The notes beneath the pieces were generated by a model, which was not told the DNA's origin, made no database searches, and saw only the letters and a program-made list of their open reading frames with translations. Both the position numbers and the translations under genes were made by a program. This document shows, one piece after another, positions 31,639 through 43,000 of a stretch of DNA of 64,000 bases. Numbering within the stretch: position 1 is the first letter of the stretch; each line of letters opens with the position of its first letter. Source of the stretch: Erwinia sp. (GTDB lineage Bacteria > Pseudomonadota > Gammaproteobacteria > Enterobacterales > Enterobacteriaceae); assembly GCA_964016415.1 (NCBI GenBank), contig OZ024666.1, forward strand, positions 947,310 to 1,011,309, given 5' to 3'.

Positions 31639-33387
31639 ATGCATCACGATAAAGATCTCTCCACCTGGCAGACCTTTCGTCGCCTTTGGCCGATGATCAT
31701 CCCTTTCAAAGCCGGATTAATTGCTGCGGCGATAGCTCTGATACTGAATGCTGCAGGGGATACCCTGATGCTTTCATTGTTAAAACCCCTGCTTGATGAC
31801 GGTTTTGGTAAAGCAGATCGTACAGTACTGATCTGGATGCCTCTCGTCGTCATGGGATTGATGTTGGTGCGTGGTGTAACGAGCTATATCTCGAGTTATT
31901 GCATTTCATGGGTCTCCGGTAATGTAGTAATGGGGATGCGCAGAAGACTTTTTCGCCATATGATGGGCATGCCAGTGGCATTCTTCGATCAGCAATCTAC
32001 GGGAACGTTGTTATCGCGTATTACCTATGATTCTGAGCAGGTAGCATCTTCTTCATCCAGTGCACTGGTGACAGTGGTACGTGAAGGCGCTTCTATCATT
32101 GGCCTGTTTATCATGATGTTTTATTACAGCTGGCAATTGTCGCTGATTTTGATCGTCCTCGCCCCCATCGTTGCATTTGCTATTAGGAGTGTGTCGAAAC
32201 GCTTTCGTGGTATCAGTAAAAATATGCAAAATACCATGGGGCATGTCACCACCAGCGCTGAACAGATGCTGAAAGGGCACAAAGAAGTGCTGATATTTGG
32301 TGGTCAGGATGTTGAAAGTCAGCGTTTTGACAAAGTCAGCAACAAAATGCGCCAGCAGGGCATGAAGCTGGTTTCCGCTTCATCTATTTCAGATCCTATT
32401 ATCCAGTTAATTGCTTCTTTTGCTCTGGCCTTCGTACTTTATGCTGCCAGTTTTCCTGCGGTGATGGAGACACTCAGTCCCGGAACAATTACGGTGGTGT
32501 TCTCTTCAATGATTGCGCTGATGCGGCCCCTGAAATCGCTGACCAATGTCAACGCGCAATTTCAGCGCGGTATGGCAGCTTGTCAGACGCTTTTTTCTAT
32601 CCTTGATTCTGAACAGGAAAAAGATAACGGCAAAACGGTCATCGATCGTGCGCAGGGGCGTGTATCCTTTAATGATGTGACGTTTACCTATCCTGGTCGT
32701 GAAATTCCTGCTCTGCATCGTATCAGTTTACAGATCCCTGAGGGGAAAACTGTGGCGTTGGTGGGGCGTTCAGGCTCAGGAAAATCAACAATTGCCAGTT
32801 TGATGACGCGTTTTTATGATATCCAGCAAGGTGAAATTACCATTGATGACCTCGATATCCGTCAATACACCTTGAGTTCGTTGCGAAATCAAATTGCTCT
32901 CGTTTCACAAAATGTACATCTGTTTAACGATACCGTTGCGAATAATATTGCTTATGCGCGAACAGAGGAGTACAGCCGTGAGGAGATCGAAAAAGCGGCA
33001 CGGATGGCTCACGCAATGGATTTTATTGGCAAAATGGAAAAAGGGCTAGATACGGTGATCGGGGAAAATGGTGTGCTTTTATCTGGTGGTCAACGGCAGC
33101 GTATTGCGATTGCACGTGCTTTACTGCGCAATTGTCCGATCCTGATTCTTGATGAAGCGACCTCAGCGCTCGATACAGAGTCTGAACGTGCTATTCAGTC
33201 AGCACTTGATGAGCTGCAAAAAAACCGCACTTCGTTGGTGATAGCGCATCGGTTGTCGACTATTGAAAAAGCGGATGAGATTGTGGTGATTGAAGATGGC
33301 TACATTGTTGAACGAGGCAGCCATCAGCAATTGTTGCAGCAACAAGGTGCTTATGCTCAGCTTTATAAAATGCAGTTTGGCCAATGA
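31639..33387 (+). CDS. msbA: MsbA lipid A flippase
   Basis: The 582-residue ABC half-transporter has the same length as E. coli MsbA. The membrane domain with six helices covers about 1-330 and the ATPase domain the rest, with Walker [10 protein letters not shown] near 376-384, signature LSGGQRQR near 481 and Walker [13 protein letters not shown]. As a homodimer it flips the lipid A core from the inner to the outer leaflet of the inner membrane. It overlaps lpxK by four bases (ATGA), the usual arrangement. No clear ribosome site is seen before the ATG. Confidence 0.98.
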   Translation: MHHDKDLSTWQTFRRLWPMIIPFKAGLIAAAIALILNAAGDTLMLSLLKPLLDDGFGKADRTVLIWMPLVVMGLMLVRGVTSYISSYCISWVSGNVVMGMRRRLFRHMMGMPVAFFDQQSTGTLLSRITYDSEQVASSSSSALVTVVREGASIIGLFIMMFYYSWQLSLILIVLAPIVAFAIRSVSKRFRGISKNMQNTMGHVTTSAEQMLKGHKEVLIFGGQDVESQRFDKVSNKMRQQGMKLVSASSISDPIIQLIASFALAFVLYAASFPAVMETLSPGTITVVFSSMIALMRPLKSLTNVNAQFQRGMAACQTLFSILDSEQEKDNGKTVIDRAQGRVSFNDVTFTYPGREIPALHRISLQIPEGKTVALVGRSGSGKSTIASLMTRFYDIQQGEITIDDLDIRQYTLSSLRNQIALVSQNVHLFNDTVANNIAYARTEEYSREEIEKAARMAHAMDFIGKMEKGLDTVIGENGVLLSGGQRQRIAIARALLRNCPILILDEATSALDTESERAIQSALDELQKNRTSLVIAHRLSTIEKADEIVVIEDGYIVERGSHQQLLQQQGAYAQLYKMQFGQ

Positions 33388-34364
33388 TTGAAAAGATGTG
33401 GAGCGGTCGTTCCTTCCTGTACTGGCTACTGTTACCACTGAGTCTTGTCTATGGTGCGGTGAGTACGCTGATTCGCTACTCTTATCAATGGAAATGGCGT
33501 AAACGGGGATATTTTCCTCTGCCAGTGGTCATAGTTGGCAACCTCACCGCCGGAGGAAATGGGAAAACCCCCTTTGTTATTTGGCTGGTTGGCGAGTTGC
33601 TTAAACGTGGCTATCGTCCCGCAGTGGTCTCAAGAGGATATGGCGGGAATGCTCCCTATTATCCATTGCTAATCACCGAGAGCACTTCAGCAGCAGAATG
33701 TGGTGACGAACCTTTATTGATAGCACGCCGTACAGGCGTGCCGGTCGCCGTATCTCCTGATCGCTGTCAGGCGGTGAAGACGCTGCTGCAAAACCGGGAT
33801 ATTGATATCATTATTGCCGATGATGGTCTTCAGCATTATGCTCTGGCGCGAGACTTAGAAATTGTGGTTGTCGACGGTGTTCGTCGGTTTGGTAATGGCT
33901 GGTGGTTACCCGCTGGCCCGATGCGTGAACGTGCCTCGCGGCTGAACAGTGTGGATGCGGTAATCAATAATGGTGGAGAACCTCATCCCGGGGAGATCCC
34001 TATGCGATTACAACCCGGTAAAGCGGTCAATATTAAAACCGGAGAGGTCAGGGCTGTGTCGGCGCTGCAGCATGTAGTCGCGATGGCAGGCATTGGCCAC
34101 CCTCAACGTTTTTTTAATACACTGAGCGAACTGGGGGTGATACCTGAACAGCAAATTGCGTTCAATGACCATGCACCCTACACTGAGTTACAACTGACCA
34201 CGCTGGTTAATCAGCATCAGGTATTGCTGATGACTGAAAAAGATGCTGTAAAAGTCAGCCCGTTTGCTGCTGATAACTGGTGGTATCTGCCGGTTGATGC
34301 TGATATAACCGGAACAGCCGCAGAAGCATTGATTGAGCGTATTTCTGATTTGATTCGTCCTTGA
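33384..34364 (+). CDS. lpxK: Tetraacyldisaccharide 4'-kinase
   Basis: The 326-residue protein matches E. coli LpxK (328). It has an N-terminal membrane-anchoring helix, the Walker A-like [15 protein letters not shown] near 50-64, and the blocks [29 protein letters not shown] and [20 protein letters not shown]. It phosphorylates the 4' position of the lipid A disaccharide, the sixth step of the Raetz pathway. It overlaps msbA by four bases, so the two are translationally coupled. E. coli ycaQ, which follows lpxK there, is missing. Confidence 0.97.
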   Translation: MIEKMWSGRSFLYWLLLPLSLVYGAVSTLIRYSYQWKWRKRGYFPLPVVIVGNLTAGGNGKTPFVIWLVGELLKRGYRPAVVSRGYGGNAPYYPLLITESTSAAECGDEPLLIARRTGVPVAVSPDRCQAVKTLLQNRDIDIIIADDGLQHYALARDLEIVVVDGVRRFGNGWWLPAGPMRERASRLNSVDAVINNGGEPHPGEIPMRLQPGKAVNIKTGEVRAVSALQHVVAMAGIGHPQRFFNTLSELGVIPEQQIAFNDHAPYTELQLTTLVNQHQVLLMTEKDAVKVSPFAADNWWYLPVDADITGTAAEALIERISDLIRP

Positions 34365-34425
34365 AGGGATACTACAACGTGGTTACTGCCAGGCATTATT
34401 AACAGAGAATTATCACGGAGAGAAT

Positions 34426-34608
34426 ATGGATCACCGTTTATTCGATATCATCGCATGTCCGGTTTGTTTTGGTAAGCTGCAGTATGATAAAGCGCAACAG
34501 CTATTGATATGCCCTGTTGATCGGCTGGCTTATCCACTCCGTGATGGCATTCCGGTGCTACTGGAGAGTGAAGCGAAGTCTCTGACCGATGAAGAGAGTG
34601 TGTCATGA
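34426..34608 (+). CDS. ycaR: YcaR, Trm112-family small zinc-ribbon-like protein
   Basis: The 60-residue protein matches E. coli YcaR in length. It has the start [18 protein letters not shown], with a CPVC pair, and the block [22 protein letters not shown]. The Trm112 fold is shared with small methyltransferase partners, but the role of YcaR is not established. It overlaps kdsB by four bases (ATGA), and this linkage is conserved in enterobacteria. Loss of an intact zinc site is usual here, since only one CxxC and a later single Cys remain. Confidence 0.92.
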   Translation: MDHRLFDIIACPVCFGKLQYDKAQQLLICPVDRLAYPLRDGIPVLLESEAKSLTDEESVS

Positions 34609-35351
34609 GTTTTGTGGTGATTATACCTGCACGTTATGCATCAACCCGCTTACCCGGCAAACCGCTGGTTGATATTCACGGTATGCCAATGATTCTGCAT
34701 GTGCTGGCGAGGGCTCGTGAATCCGGTGCCGCGCGAGTGATTGTTGCGACCGATCATGCTGAAGTTGCAGAGGTTGTTACACAAGCGGGTGGTGAGGTTT
34801 GTATGACGCGTACAGACCATCAGTCAGGTACAGAAAGACTGGCTGAGGTGATAGAACACTATCAGTTCCCGGACGATACTATAATCGTCAATGTTCAGGG
34901 TGATGAGCCGTTGATACCGCCAGTGATCATACGTCAGGTAGCCGAAAATTTATGTGATACCGAGGCGGGTATGGCGACGCTCGCTGTCCCTGTTACAGAG
35001 GTCGCGGAAGCCTTTAATCCCAATGCTGTAAAAGTAGTACGTGATGCAATGGGGTTTGCGCTCTATTTTTCACGCGCCACCATTCCCTGGGATCGGGAAC
35101 GTTTTGCACAAAACCGCGACAGCATTGACGATATTTTTCTGCGTCATATTGGAATCTACGGATATCGTGCGGGATTTATTCGTCGTTACATTCAGTGGCA
35201 GCCTTGTCCATTGGAAAAATTTGAATTGCTTGAGCAGTTGCGCGTATTGTGGAACGGCGAAAAGATTCATGTGGATGTTGCTAAAGCGTTACCCGGTGCA
35301 GGTGTCGATACCTGGGAAGATTTGGAACTTGTACGCACGTTGTTATCCTGA
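34605..35351 (+). CDS. kdsB: CMP-KDO synthetase (3-deoxy-manno-octulosonate cytidylyltransferase)
   Basis: The 248-residue protein has the same length as E. coli KdsB. The nucleotide-binding start [20 protein letters not shown] is followed by [26 protein letters not shown] and the C-terminal [14 protein letters not shown]. It activates KDO with CTP for transfer to lipid A, so it belongs to the same pathway as lpxK and msbA upstream. It overlaps ycaR by four bases. Confidence 0.97.
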   Translation: MSFVVIIPARYASTRLPGKPLVDIHGMPMILHVLARARESGAARVIVATDHAEVAEVVTQAGGEVCMTRTDHQSGTERLAEVIEHYQFPDDTIIVNVQGDEPLIPPVIIRQVAENLCDTEAGMATLAVPVTEVAEAFNPNAVKVVRDAMGFALYFSRATIPWDRERFAQNRDSIDDIFLRHIGIYGYRAGFIRRYIQWQPCPLEKFELLEQLRVLWNGEKIHVDVAKALPGAGVDTWEDLELVRTLLS

Positions 35352-35419
35352 GCAAGCGCACTAAAACCTGACTCTGGCACGGGGATGAGAAGTACCATTG
35401 TTATTCGAGGGGTGAGATT

Positions 35420-36316
35420 GTGTTGCTGCAAGCAGAGATATCCTCAGTTTTGGGCGAAGAACTGAGCAGAGTAGCCTGTATCAGTGAACATGCTTTCGGT
35501 GAGATATATTCACTGTATGACGAGCAAGGCGTGGTCATCCCCTTGGTAGCACAGGTGTTTCATACACCGGGCTTAGCTGCTCAGATTGCGCAAAAATACG
35601 GAGTACTCAGCGCCCATAGTCAGATTCGGTTGCCTTTAGTTCATGGTCTGATTACCCATCAACAACTTGATTTACCGGATGTATTGTTAATCGACCGGCC
35701 TGGGGGTGTTTCTGCTGAGGTACCGTGTCGTATGCCTGAACGCTGGCATTTTTTGCAGGAGCAGATAATTGATGCTTTACTGGTATGGCACAAGCAGGAG
35801 AGCAGCGGGCTTGTTGGTTACGTCGATAGCATGCAAAAAAACAGTTGGCAGGCGTGGTATCAGCAAAAAATAACAGTGTTGTGGAGCACGCTCTCCCGAT
35901 TGCGCCCTGCGCAGCTGAGTTTGCATGACTATCAAATCCTCTATCGTAGTAAAGCCCATCTGCAATCACTGTTGGCTGATGCCGAAGAAACCTGCGTCCT
36001 GGTACACGGTAACTTAACCTTACAGCATCTTCTCAAAGATCCTCGCAGCGATAAATTGCAAGCTATTGTGTGCCCGGGAAACATGCTTTGGGCACCACGA
36101 GAATTTGAGCTGGCGCGGTTGGGACATGATCCTTTGTCAGAAAGTATTTTATTTGGTTATTTGCAAAGGTTCCCGGTGGCTGAAGGTTTTATTGCCCGAC
36201 GTTGGCTCTATGTTTTGTGGGAGCAGGTTGATCAGCTTTTGCACAGTGGCCACTTTTCCCGCGAGACATTTCATCATGCAGCACAGTCACTCTTCCCGTG
36301 GTTGAACGAGGGTTGA
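35420..36316 (+). CDS. ycbJ: YcbJ, kinase-fold protein of unknown function
   Basis: The 298-residue protein matches E. coli YcbJ (297) in length and in blocks such as GVSAEVPCRMPERWHFL, AWYQQKITVLWSTL, LVHGNLTLQHLLKD and MLWAPREFELARL. It has an aminoglycoside-phosphotransferase-like fold, with the LVHGNL block at the position of the catalytic loop HGDLHxxN. The catalytic Asp is Asn here, and the following metal-binding residues are not standard, so kinase activity is doubtful. No function is established for the family. GTG 35420 is chosen because GGGGTGAG precedes it. The 3' end overlaps elyC by 30 bases on the opposite strand. Confidence 0.88.
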   Translation: MLLQAEISSVLGEELSRVACISEHAFGEIYSLYDEQGVVIPLVAQVFHTPGLAAQIAQKYGVLSAHSQIRLPLVHGLITHQQLDLPDVLLIDRPGGVSAEVPCRMPERWHFLQEQIIDALLVWHKQESSGLVGYVDSMQKNSWQAWYQQKITVLWSTLSRLRPAQLSLHDYQILYRSKAHLQSLLADAEETCVLVHGNLTLQHLLKDPRSDKLQAIVCPGNMLWAPREFELARLGHDPLSESILFGYLQRFPVAEGFIARRWLYVLWEQVDQLLHSGHFSRETFHHAAQSLFPWLNEG

Positions 36317-37075
36317 GGGTTTGAGAGTCAATTGCTGCCATATTCCCCCAAGGCGTTCATAAATGGCCCGATCACTGTGCATTAACCAGAGTGGAGAGGG
36401 TAACAAACGTTCCCATGGGTTAAGCGGTGAGCTTATTGCCAGTTGATTCGCCGGGGCCGGGAAGGGGTGCAATCCGTGATTTAAGAAAAAAACCATCGCC
36501 CTCGGCATGTGTGAAGCTGAGGTAACCAGTGCAAAAGGAGACTGTCCGACAATCGCGGCGACAGCGGCAGCTTCCTGACTGGTATCTTTAGGGGTGGAGA
36601 GGGTAATGATGCTTTCCGTTGGAACTCCCAGCGATTGTGCAACACGGGCGGCGACCTCAGCTGAACTGACCGGATTCGAAGTTGCTTTACCGCCAGTGAA
36701 GATAAGCTTTGCCTCGGGATTGTTACGCCAAACACGGAGCGCTTCAGTCAGTCGGGGTAAGCTATTATTGAATAAATTTGAACTGGGTGCCCACTCTTCA
36801 TTCCACGTGTAGCCTCCCCCCAATACCACAATATAGTGAACCGTTTGCTGATTTTTCCAGACAGGATAGCGCTGTTCGAGTGGTAACAACAACCGGTCGG
36901 CAACAGGTTGTAAACTCAGAAGGGCCAGTAAAATTCCTCCTGCGGAAACCAGCGTTTTCCCGCTTTTTTGCCAGCGGGTAAACCAGAGTATGAAGATACC
37001 CGACAGGATTAATAACAATAAAAAGGGGAGTGGCAGAAGTAATCCACCGATTATTTTTTTAAGTGTAAATAACAT
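36287..37075 (-). CDS. elyC: ElyC, DUF218 envelope biogenesis factor
   Basis: The 262-residue protein matches E. coli ElyC (YcbC, 259). It has two N-terminal membrane helices (about 10-35 and 38-58), then a periplasmic DUF218 domain with VLGGGYTWNEEWAPSSNLFN, LIFTGGKATSNPVSSAEVAA and VTSASHMPRAMVFF. In E. coli it is needed for peptidoglycan synthesis at low temperature, probably by affecting the use of the undecaprenyl carrier. The frame is open eight codons further, but ATG 37075 gives the family start MLFTLKKIIG. It is divergent from cmoM and convergent, with overlap, to ycbJ. Confidence 0.93.
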   Translation of the reverse strand: MLFTLKKIIGGLLLPLPFLLLLILSGIFILWFTRWQKSGKTLVSAGGILLALLSLQPVADRLLLPLEQRYPVWKNQQTVHYIVVLGGGYTWNEEWAPSSNLFNNSLPRLTEALRVWRNNPEAKLIFTGGKATSNPVSSAEVAARVAQSLGVPTESIITLSTPKDTSQEAAAVAAIVGQSPFALVTSASHMPRAMVFFLNHGLHPFPAPANQLAISSPLNPWERLLPSPLWLMHSDRAIYERLGGIWQQLTLKPSTLVQPREE

Positions 37076-37203
37076 CAATATCCATTCCACACCGTGCAAA
37101 AGTGCATTTTGTCAGTAATAAAATACGCTAACACTTTATTCTCTCACTGTGTATGTCAAAATAGTCCCTTGTTGAACGGTCAATTTTTTTCTTGGGGTTT
37201 ATG

Positions 37204-37989
37204 ATGCAGGGGCGCAACTTTGATGATATTGCAGATAAATTTTCCAACAATATCTACGGTACCAGCAAGGGGCGTATTCGTCAGGCGATTATGACCGAAG
37301 AGCTTGAGACCATACTGAAATCATTTCCTTCTGGCCCTCTTTCAATTGTTGATGCAGGCGGTGGAGAAGGCTTGCTCAGCAGCACGTTTGCTGCAAGGGG
37401 ACATCAGGTACTGTTGTGTGACCTGTCCGCGGAAATGTTGCAACGAGCCAGTCAGCTCGCTGATCAAAAAGGCGTCAGCGAAAACATGGTGTTTAAACAG
37501 ATCAGTGCCCAAGCTGTGGTACACTGCCTGGATGAACCGGTCGATTTGATCCTCTCGCACGCGGTATTGGAGTGGGTAACTGAACCGGAAGCAATGATTG
37601 CCAGTTTTTATCAGGCGCTGCGTCCCGGAGGCGTCCTGTCATTGATGTTTTATAACCTGCATGGATTGCAGATGCAGACGCTGATATTGGGTAATTTTGG
37701 TTATATGCAGGCAAATTTAAAAAAACGCAAAAAAAAGACCTTATCGCCGGATTTTCCTCGTGAACCTGCAACAGTCTATCAGTGGTTAACCAGCGCTGGC
37801 TTTGTCATTGAAGATAAAGTCGGTGTTCGTGTGTTTCATGATTATCTGCGGGATAAAAATAAACAGACGGAGTGTATTGAGGACATACTGGTGTTGGAAA
37901 AACAATTTTCCCGGCAGGAGCCATTTCTAAGTCTCGGGCGCTACATTCATGTCACCGCGCGCAAGCCTGTGGAGCATATTCATGAGTGA
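37204..37989 (+). CDS. cmoM: CmoM tRNA mcmo5U34 methyltransferase
   Basis: The 261-residue protein matches E. coli CmoM (SmtA, 261). The SAM-binding motif is [12 protein letters not shown], with [14 protein letters not shown] and [15 protein letters not shown]. The C-terminal block is [13 protein letters not shown] and ends in [11 protein letters not shown]. It methylates the carboxyl of cmo5U34 in several tRNAs. Tandem ATGs occur at 37201 and 37204. The second gives the family start [10 protein letters not shown] and better spacing from GGGG at 37194-37197. It overlaps mukF by eight bases and is the first gene of the muk operon. Confidence 0.95.
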   Translation: MQGRNFDDIADKFSNNIYGTSKGRIRQAIMTEELETILKSFPSGPLSIVDAGGGEGLLSSTFAARGHQVLLCDLSAEMLQRASQLADQKGVSENMVFKQISAQAVVHCLDEPVDLILSHAVLEWVTEPEAMIASFYQALRPGGVLSLMFYNLHGLQMQTLILGNFGYMQANLKKRKKKTLSPDFPREPATVYQWLTSAGFVIEDKVGVRVFHDYLRDKNKQTECIEDILVLEKQFSRQEPFLSLGRYIHVTARKPVEHIHE

Positions 37990-39304
37990 TTTTTCTCTGA
38001 CGTTACCTGAGCTGGTTTCCTGGGTGCGTAAAAATGATTTTTCAGTCACGTTGCCCGCTGAACGCCTCACTTTCTTACTGGCGATTGCGGTAATGAATGG
38101 TGAACGGATGGACGGGGAGATGAGTGAAGGTGAACTGACTGACGCTTTCCGCCATGTAAGTGACGGATTTGAACAGGCCAGTGATACGGTATCGCAACGA
38201 GCCAATAATGCAATCAACGATTTGGTCCGTCAGCGCCTGTTGAACCGCTTCACCAGTGAATTATCGGAAGGTCATGCTATCTATCGTCTGACACCGCTGG
38301 CGATAGGTATCACTGATTATTATATTCGTCAGCGTGAATTCTCTACATTGCGACTTTCCATGCAACTTTCCATTGTTGCATCAGAACTCAGTCGTGCCGC
38401 TGCAGCAGCGATGGAAGAGGCCGATGAACATCACTGGCATCGTCATGTATATGCACCGCTTAAGTATTCAGTGGCCGAGATTTTTGACAGCATAGATATC
38501 AGCCAGCGCGTTATGGACGAACAACAACAAGCGGTAAAAGATGATATCGCCCAGTTGTTGAATAAAGACTGGCAATCCGCCATTTCCAGTTGCGAAACGT
38601 TGTTGAGTGAAACCTCGGGAACGTTACGGGAGTTGCAGGACACGCTGGAGGCGGCTGGCGATAAAATGCAGGCTAATTTATTACGGATCCAGGATGCAAT
38701 TGTTCACCAGCCAGGTTTACATTTCATTGATAAGCTAGTGTTTGATTTGCAGAATAAATTAGACCGCATCATCAGTTGGGGGCAGCAGGCAATCGACTTG
38801 TGGATTGGCTATGATCGCCATGTACACAAATTTATTCGTACCGCGATCGATATGGATAAAAATAGGGTTTTCGCACAGCGTTTACGGCAATCAATACAGC
38901 GTTATTTTGATGCACCCTGGGCCATCACTTATGCCAATGCTGACCGATTGTATGATGTACGAGATGAAGAGCTGACGTTGCGCAGTGAAGAGGTGACAGG
39001 TGAATTACCTTCTGAGCTGGAGTTTGAAGAGTTTAGTGCTATTCGCGAGCAACTGGCTGCCATGATAGAAGAGAAACTGGCTGAGTATAAACAACAGCAA
39101 AAGCCGTTGGATCTGGCAGCCGTGATGCGCAGTTATTTACAACAATATCCTCGTTCCCGGCATTTCGACCTGGCGCGCATCATCGTTGATGAGGCTGTCA
39201 GATTAGGAGTGGCCGAAGCTGACTTCACTGGACTGAAGGCAGAGTGGCAGGAAATTAATGATTACGGAGCTGAGGTGCAGGCGCATGTCATTGACAAATA
39301 TTGA
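37982..39304 (+). CDS. mukF: MukF, kleisin subunit of the MukBEF condensin
   Basis: The 440-residue protein has the same length as E. coli MukF. An N-terminal winged helix domain (about 1-120, [21 protein letters not shown]) forms the dimer interface. A helical middle domain binds the MukB neck. The C-terminal winged helix ([21 protein letters not shown]) caps a MukB head. It bridges two MukB dimers and recruits MukE. The longer frame upstream is rejected because ATG 37982 gives the family start [11 protein letters not shown]. It overlaps cmoM by eight bases and mukE by 20. Confidence 0.97.
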   Translation: MSDFSLTLPELVSWVRKNDFSVTLPAERLTFLLAIAVMNGERMDGEMSEGELTDAFRHVSDGFEQASDTVSQRANNAINDLVRQRLLNRFTSELSEGHAIYRLTPLAIGITDYYIRQREFSTLRLSMQLSIVASELSRAAAAAMEEADEHHWHRHVYAPLKYSVAEIFDSIDISQRVMDEQQQAVKDDIAQLLNKDWQSAISSCETLLSETSGTLRELQDTLEAAGDKMQANLLRIQDAIVHQPGLHFIDKLVFDLQNKLDRIISWGQQAIDLWIGYDRHVHKFIRTAIDMDKNRVFAQRLRQSIQRYFDAPWAITYANADRLYDVRDEELTLRSEEVTGELPSELEFEEFSAIREQLAAMIEEKLAEYKQQQKPLDLAAVMRSYLQQYPRSRHFDLARIIVDEAVRLGVAEADFTGLKAEWQEINDYGAEVQAHVIDKY

Positions 39305-40010
39305 ACAACTAATGCCAGTTAAACTGGCCCAGGCGCTGGCAAATCCACTTTTCCCTGCATTGGATAGCCAGTTACGTGCCGGACGCCATATCGGTATAGA
39401 CGAGCTGGAGCAACACGCATTTCTGATGGATTATCAGGAATATCTGGAGGGTTTTTACTCCCGGTATCATGTTGAGCTGATACGTGCTCCTGAAGGTTTT
39501 TTCTACCTCCGTCCGCGTTCTACCACGTTGATCCCCCGTTCAGTGCTTTCTGAGCTGGATATGATGGTAGGAAAGATTCTCTGTTATCTCTACCTCAGCC
39601 CGGAGCGTCTGGCGAATGAGGGGATATTCACCCAACAGGAATTGTATGATGAGCTGCTGACACTGGCAGATGAAAGCAAACTGCTGCGTCTGGTTAATCA
39701 GCGTTCGACAGGTTCGGACCTTGACAGGCAGAAACTGCAGGAGAAAACACGCGCTTCACTCAACCGTTTACGACGTCTGGGGATGGTGTGGTTTATGGGT
39801 AATGACAGCAGTAAATTTCGAATAACAGAGGCTGTGTTTCGATTTGGTGCTGATGTACGCAGTGGTGATGATCTCCGTGAAGCACAGTTGCGTATGATAA
39901 GAGATGGTGAAGCCATGTCTATCGAGGGGGACTTAACCCTGGGTGATGAGAACCGAGATGAAGGGGAGAGACATCGTGTGTCCGACAACGCAGAGGATGA
40001 ACAGGAATGA
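39285..40010 (+). CDS. mukE: MukE subunit of the MukBEF condensin
   Basis: The 241-residue protein matches E. coli MukE (234) with two winged-helix domains and the highly conserved block [20 protein letters not shown] followed by [20 protein letters not shown]. It binds the kleisin MukF and modulates MukB ATPase and loading, including contacts with MatP and the unloading cycle. The C-terminal tail (after residue 215) is acidic and variable. The ATG at 39285 gives the family start [14 protein letters not shown]. It overlaps mukF by 20 bases and mukB by four. Confidence 0.96.
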   Translation: MSLTNIEQLMPVKLAQALANPLFPALDSQLRAGRHIGIDELEQHAFLMDYQEYLEGFYSRYHVELIRAPEGFFYLRPRSTTLIPRSVLSELDMMVGKILCYLYLSPERLANEGIFTQQELYDELLTLADESKLLRLVNQRSTGSDLDRQKLQEKTRASLNRLRRLGMVWFMGNDSSKFRITEAVFRFGADVRSGDDLREAQLRMIRDGEAMSIEGDLTLGDENRDEGERHRVSDNAEDEQE

Positions 40011-43000
40011 TTGAACGCGGTAAATTTCGCTCCCTGACGCTGGTTAACTGGAACGGTTTCTTCGCTCGCACCTTTGAGCTTGATGATCTTGTCACCACCC
40101 TCTCGGGAGGAAATGGTGCTGGTAAATCGACGACAATGGCTGCCTTTATCACTGCATTGATCCCGGATTTAACGCTGCTGCATTTCCGTAATACCACAGA
40201 GGCTGGGGCGACCTCCGGGTCACGTGATAAAGGACTGCATGGAAAATTGCGTCCGGGGGTCTGTTACGCAGCGCTCGATGTGGTGAACTCTCTGGGGCAA
40301 CGCATGTTAGTCGGTGTTCGTCTGCAGCAAGTCGCCGGACGGGATCGTAAAGTGGATATCAAACCTTTTAGTATCCACGGTTTGCCTGAATCTGTCAGTC
40401 CGACAGAGATACTGACTGAAGTGGTAAGTGCCCGTCAGGCCAGAGTCGTGCCGCTCAGTGAGCTTATAGAGAGATTCGACGAAAAAGAGAGTATTCAGTT
40501 TCGGCAGTTTAACTCTATCACCGATTACCATGCGTTGATGTTTGATATGGGTGTTATCGCCCGGCGTTTACGATCTGCTGCCGACCGCAGCAAATACTAT
40601 CGTCTGATAGAAGCCTCCTTATATGGGGGAATATCCAGCGCAATAACCCGTTCGTTGCGTGATTACCTGTTGCCTGAAAACAGTGGGGTACGTAAGGCAT
40701 TCCAGGATATGGAAGCTGCTCTGCGAGAAAACCGTCTGACACTGGAAGCAATCCGTGTCACGCAGTCAGATCGCGATTTGTTTAAACATCTGATCTCAGA
40801 ATCTACCAGTTACGTGGCAGCTGATTATATGCGCCATGCTAATGAGCGCCGACTGCATCTCGATAATGCCTTGCAACAACGCCAGGAATTGTTCTCCAGC
40901 CGCAAACAACTGGCAACTGAACAATATCGCCATATTGAGATGGCAAAGGAGCTGGCTGAACAAAGTGGCGCAGAAGGTGATCTGGAGGCGGATTACCAGA
41001 GTGCCAGCGATCATCTCAATCTGGTGCAGACTGCGATGCGTCAGCAGGAAAAGATAGAGCGCTATGAAAGCGATATCGATGAACTGACGTTCCGGCTGGA
41101 GGAGCAAAACGAGGTCGTTGCTGAAGCACTGGAGCAACAGGAAGAAAAAGAGGCGCAGGTTGAAGCTGCGGAGACTGAAGTTGATGAATTAAAAAGTCAG
41201 TTAGCCGACTATCAGCAAGCTCTGGATGTACAGCAGACGCGTGCAATTCAATACCAGCAGGCACAGCAGGCGCTTGAACGAGCCCGTTCACTTTGTCAGC
41301 TACCCGAACTCGATAGCGATAACGCTGCAAGCTGGCAGGTGACCTATCAGACACGTGAACGGGAAGCCACTTCCGAGCTACTCGCTTTAGAGCAAAAGAT
41401 GAGTGTGGCGGATGCTGCACACAATCAGTTTGAACAGGCTTTGGATCTGGTCAACCGCATTGCAGGCCCGGTGACACGACACGATGCGTATGCTACCGCG
41501 CGTGAATTGCTGCGTGATGCCGCCAATCAACGTCATTATGCAGAACAACTTACCTCGTTGCGAGCCAGACTGAATGAGACGGAACAGCGCTTACGTGAGC
41601 AACAGGAAGCGGAGCAGCTGCTGAATGATTTTTGCAAAAAACGTGGTCAGCAATACGACGCAGACCAGCTTGAAATGTTGTTGTCAGAGCTCGAGGCGCA
41701 AATTGAGCAGCTTAGTGAACATGTGGCAATGGCCAGTGAACAGCGTATGGAAATACGTCAGGCGCTCGACCATGCAAAAGAACAGATAACGCGTCTGACG
41801 AAGCAGGCCCCCATCTGGCTTGCTGCGCAGGAGATGCTGACACAACTTTCCGAGCAGACAGGCGAAGTCTTCACTGACGGGCATCAGATTACTGCTTATA
41901 TGCAGCACCTGCTTGAGCGCGAACGTGAAAACAGTGTTGAACGCGACGGGGTTGCAGACAGAAAACACTCTATCGAGCAGCAAATAGAGCGTTTAAGCCA
42001 ACCCGGTGGTGCCGAGGATAACCGCCTGAATGCACTGGCTGAACGTTTTGGTGGTGTATTACTCTCAGAAATTTATGACGATGTTACACTGGATGATGCT
42101 CCCTATTTTTCTGCGTTGTATGGCCCTTCACGTCACGCCATTGTGGTGCCGGATCTGTCGCGAGTACGCGAACAATTGGATGCGCTTGAGGATTGTCCGG
42201 AAGATCTCTATCTGATAGAGGGCGATCCGCAATCTTTCGATGACAGTGTGTTTGATGTTGAAGAGTTAAAACAGGCTGTACTGATCAAAAGCAGTGACAG
42301 ACAGTGGCGATATTCGCGATTTCCCGCCATTCCATTATTTGGTCGTGCTGCGAGAGAAAATCAACTGGAGCGACTCCGCAGTGAAAGGGAAACGCTGGCC
42401 GAAAGTTATGCGACGCTCTCTTTCGATGTGCAAAAAACCCAGCGCCTGCATCAGTCATTTAGTCGTTTTATTGGTACGCATTTTGGTGTGGCATTTGATG
42501 AGGATCCTGAAGAGGCTATCCAGCAATTTAATTTACAGCGAGTTGAGCTTGAAAGGTCGCTGACAGCGCATGAAAATCGAAATCAGCTGCAACGACAGCA
42601 GTATGAAGCGGCAAAAGAGGGCGTTGCTCAGTTAAACAGACTGATGCCACGTATCAGTGTGTTGCGCGATGAAACATTGCCCGATCGATATGAAGTCCTG
42701 TTGGCTCAATTAGATGAAGCTCAGGAGTCTGCGCGATTTATACAGCAACATGCAGTCCATCTGGAGAAGCTGGAGCCGCTGGTGGCGGTATTGCAAAGCG
42801 ATCCTGAACAGCATGAAGAACTCACTCGCCATTACACTGAGGCACAACAGCGTCAGCGAGAGGCACAGCAACACGCTTTCGCCATTACTGAAGTTGTGCA
42901 GCGGCGGGCACATTTCAGTTATACCGATTCTGCGGGGATGCTGGAGGGTAACAGTGACCTGAATGAAAAACTGAGACAAAGATTAGAATATGCCGAGACC

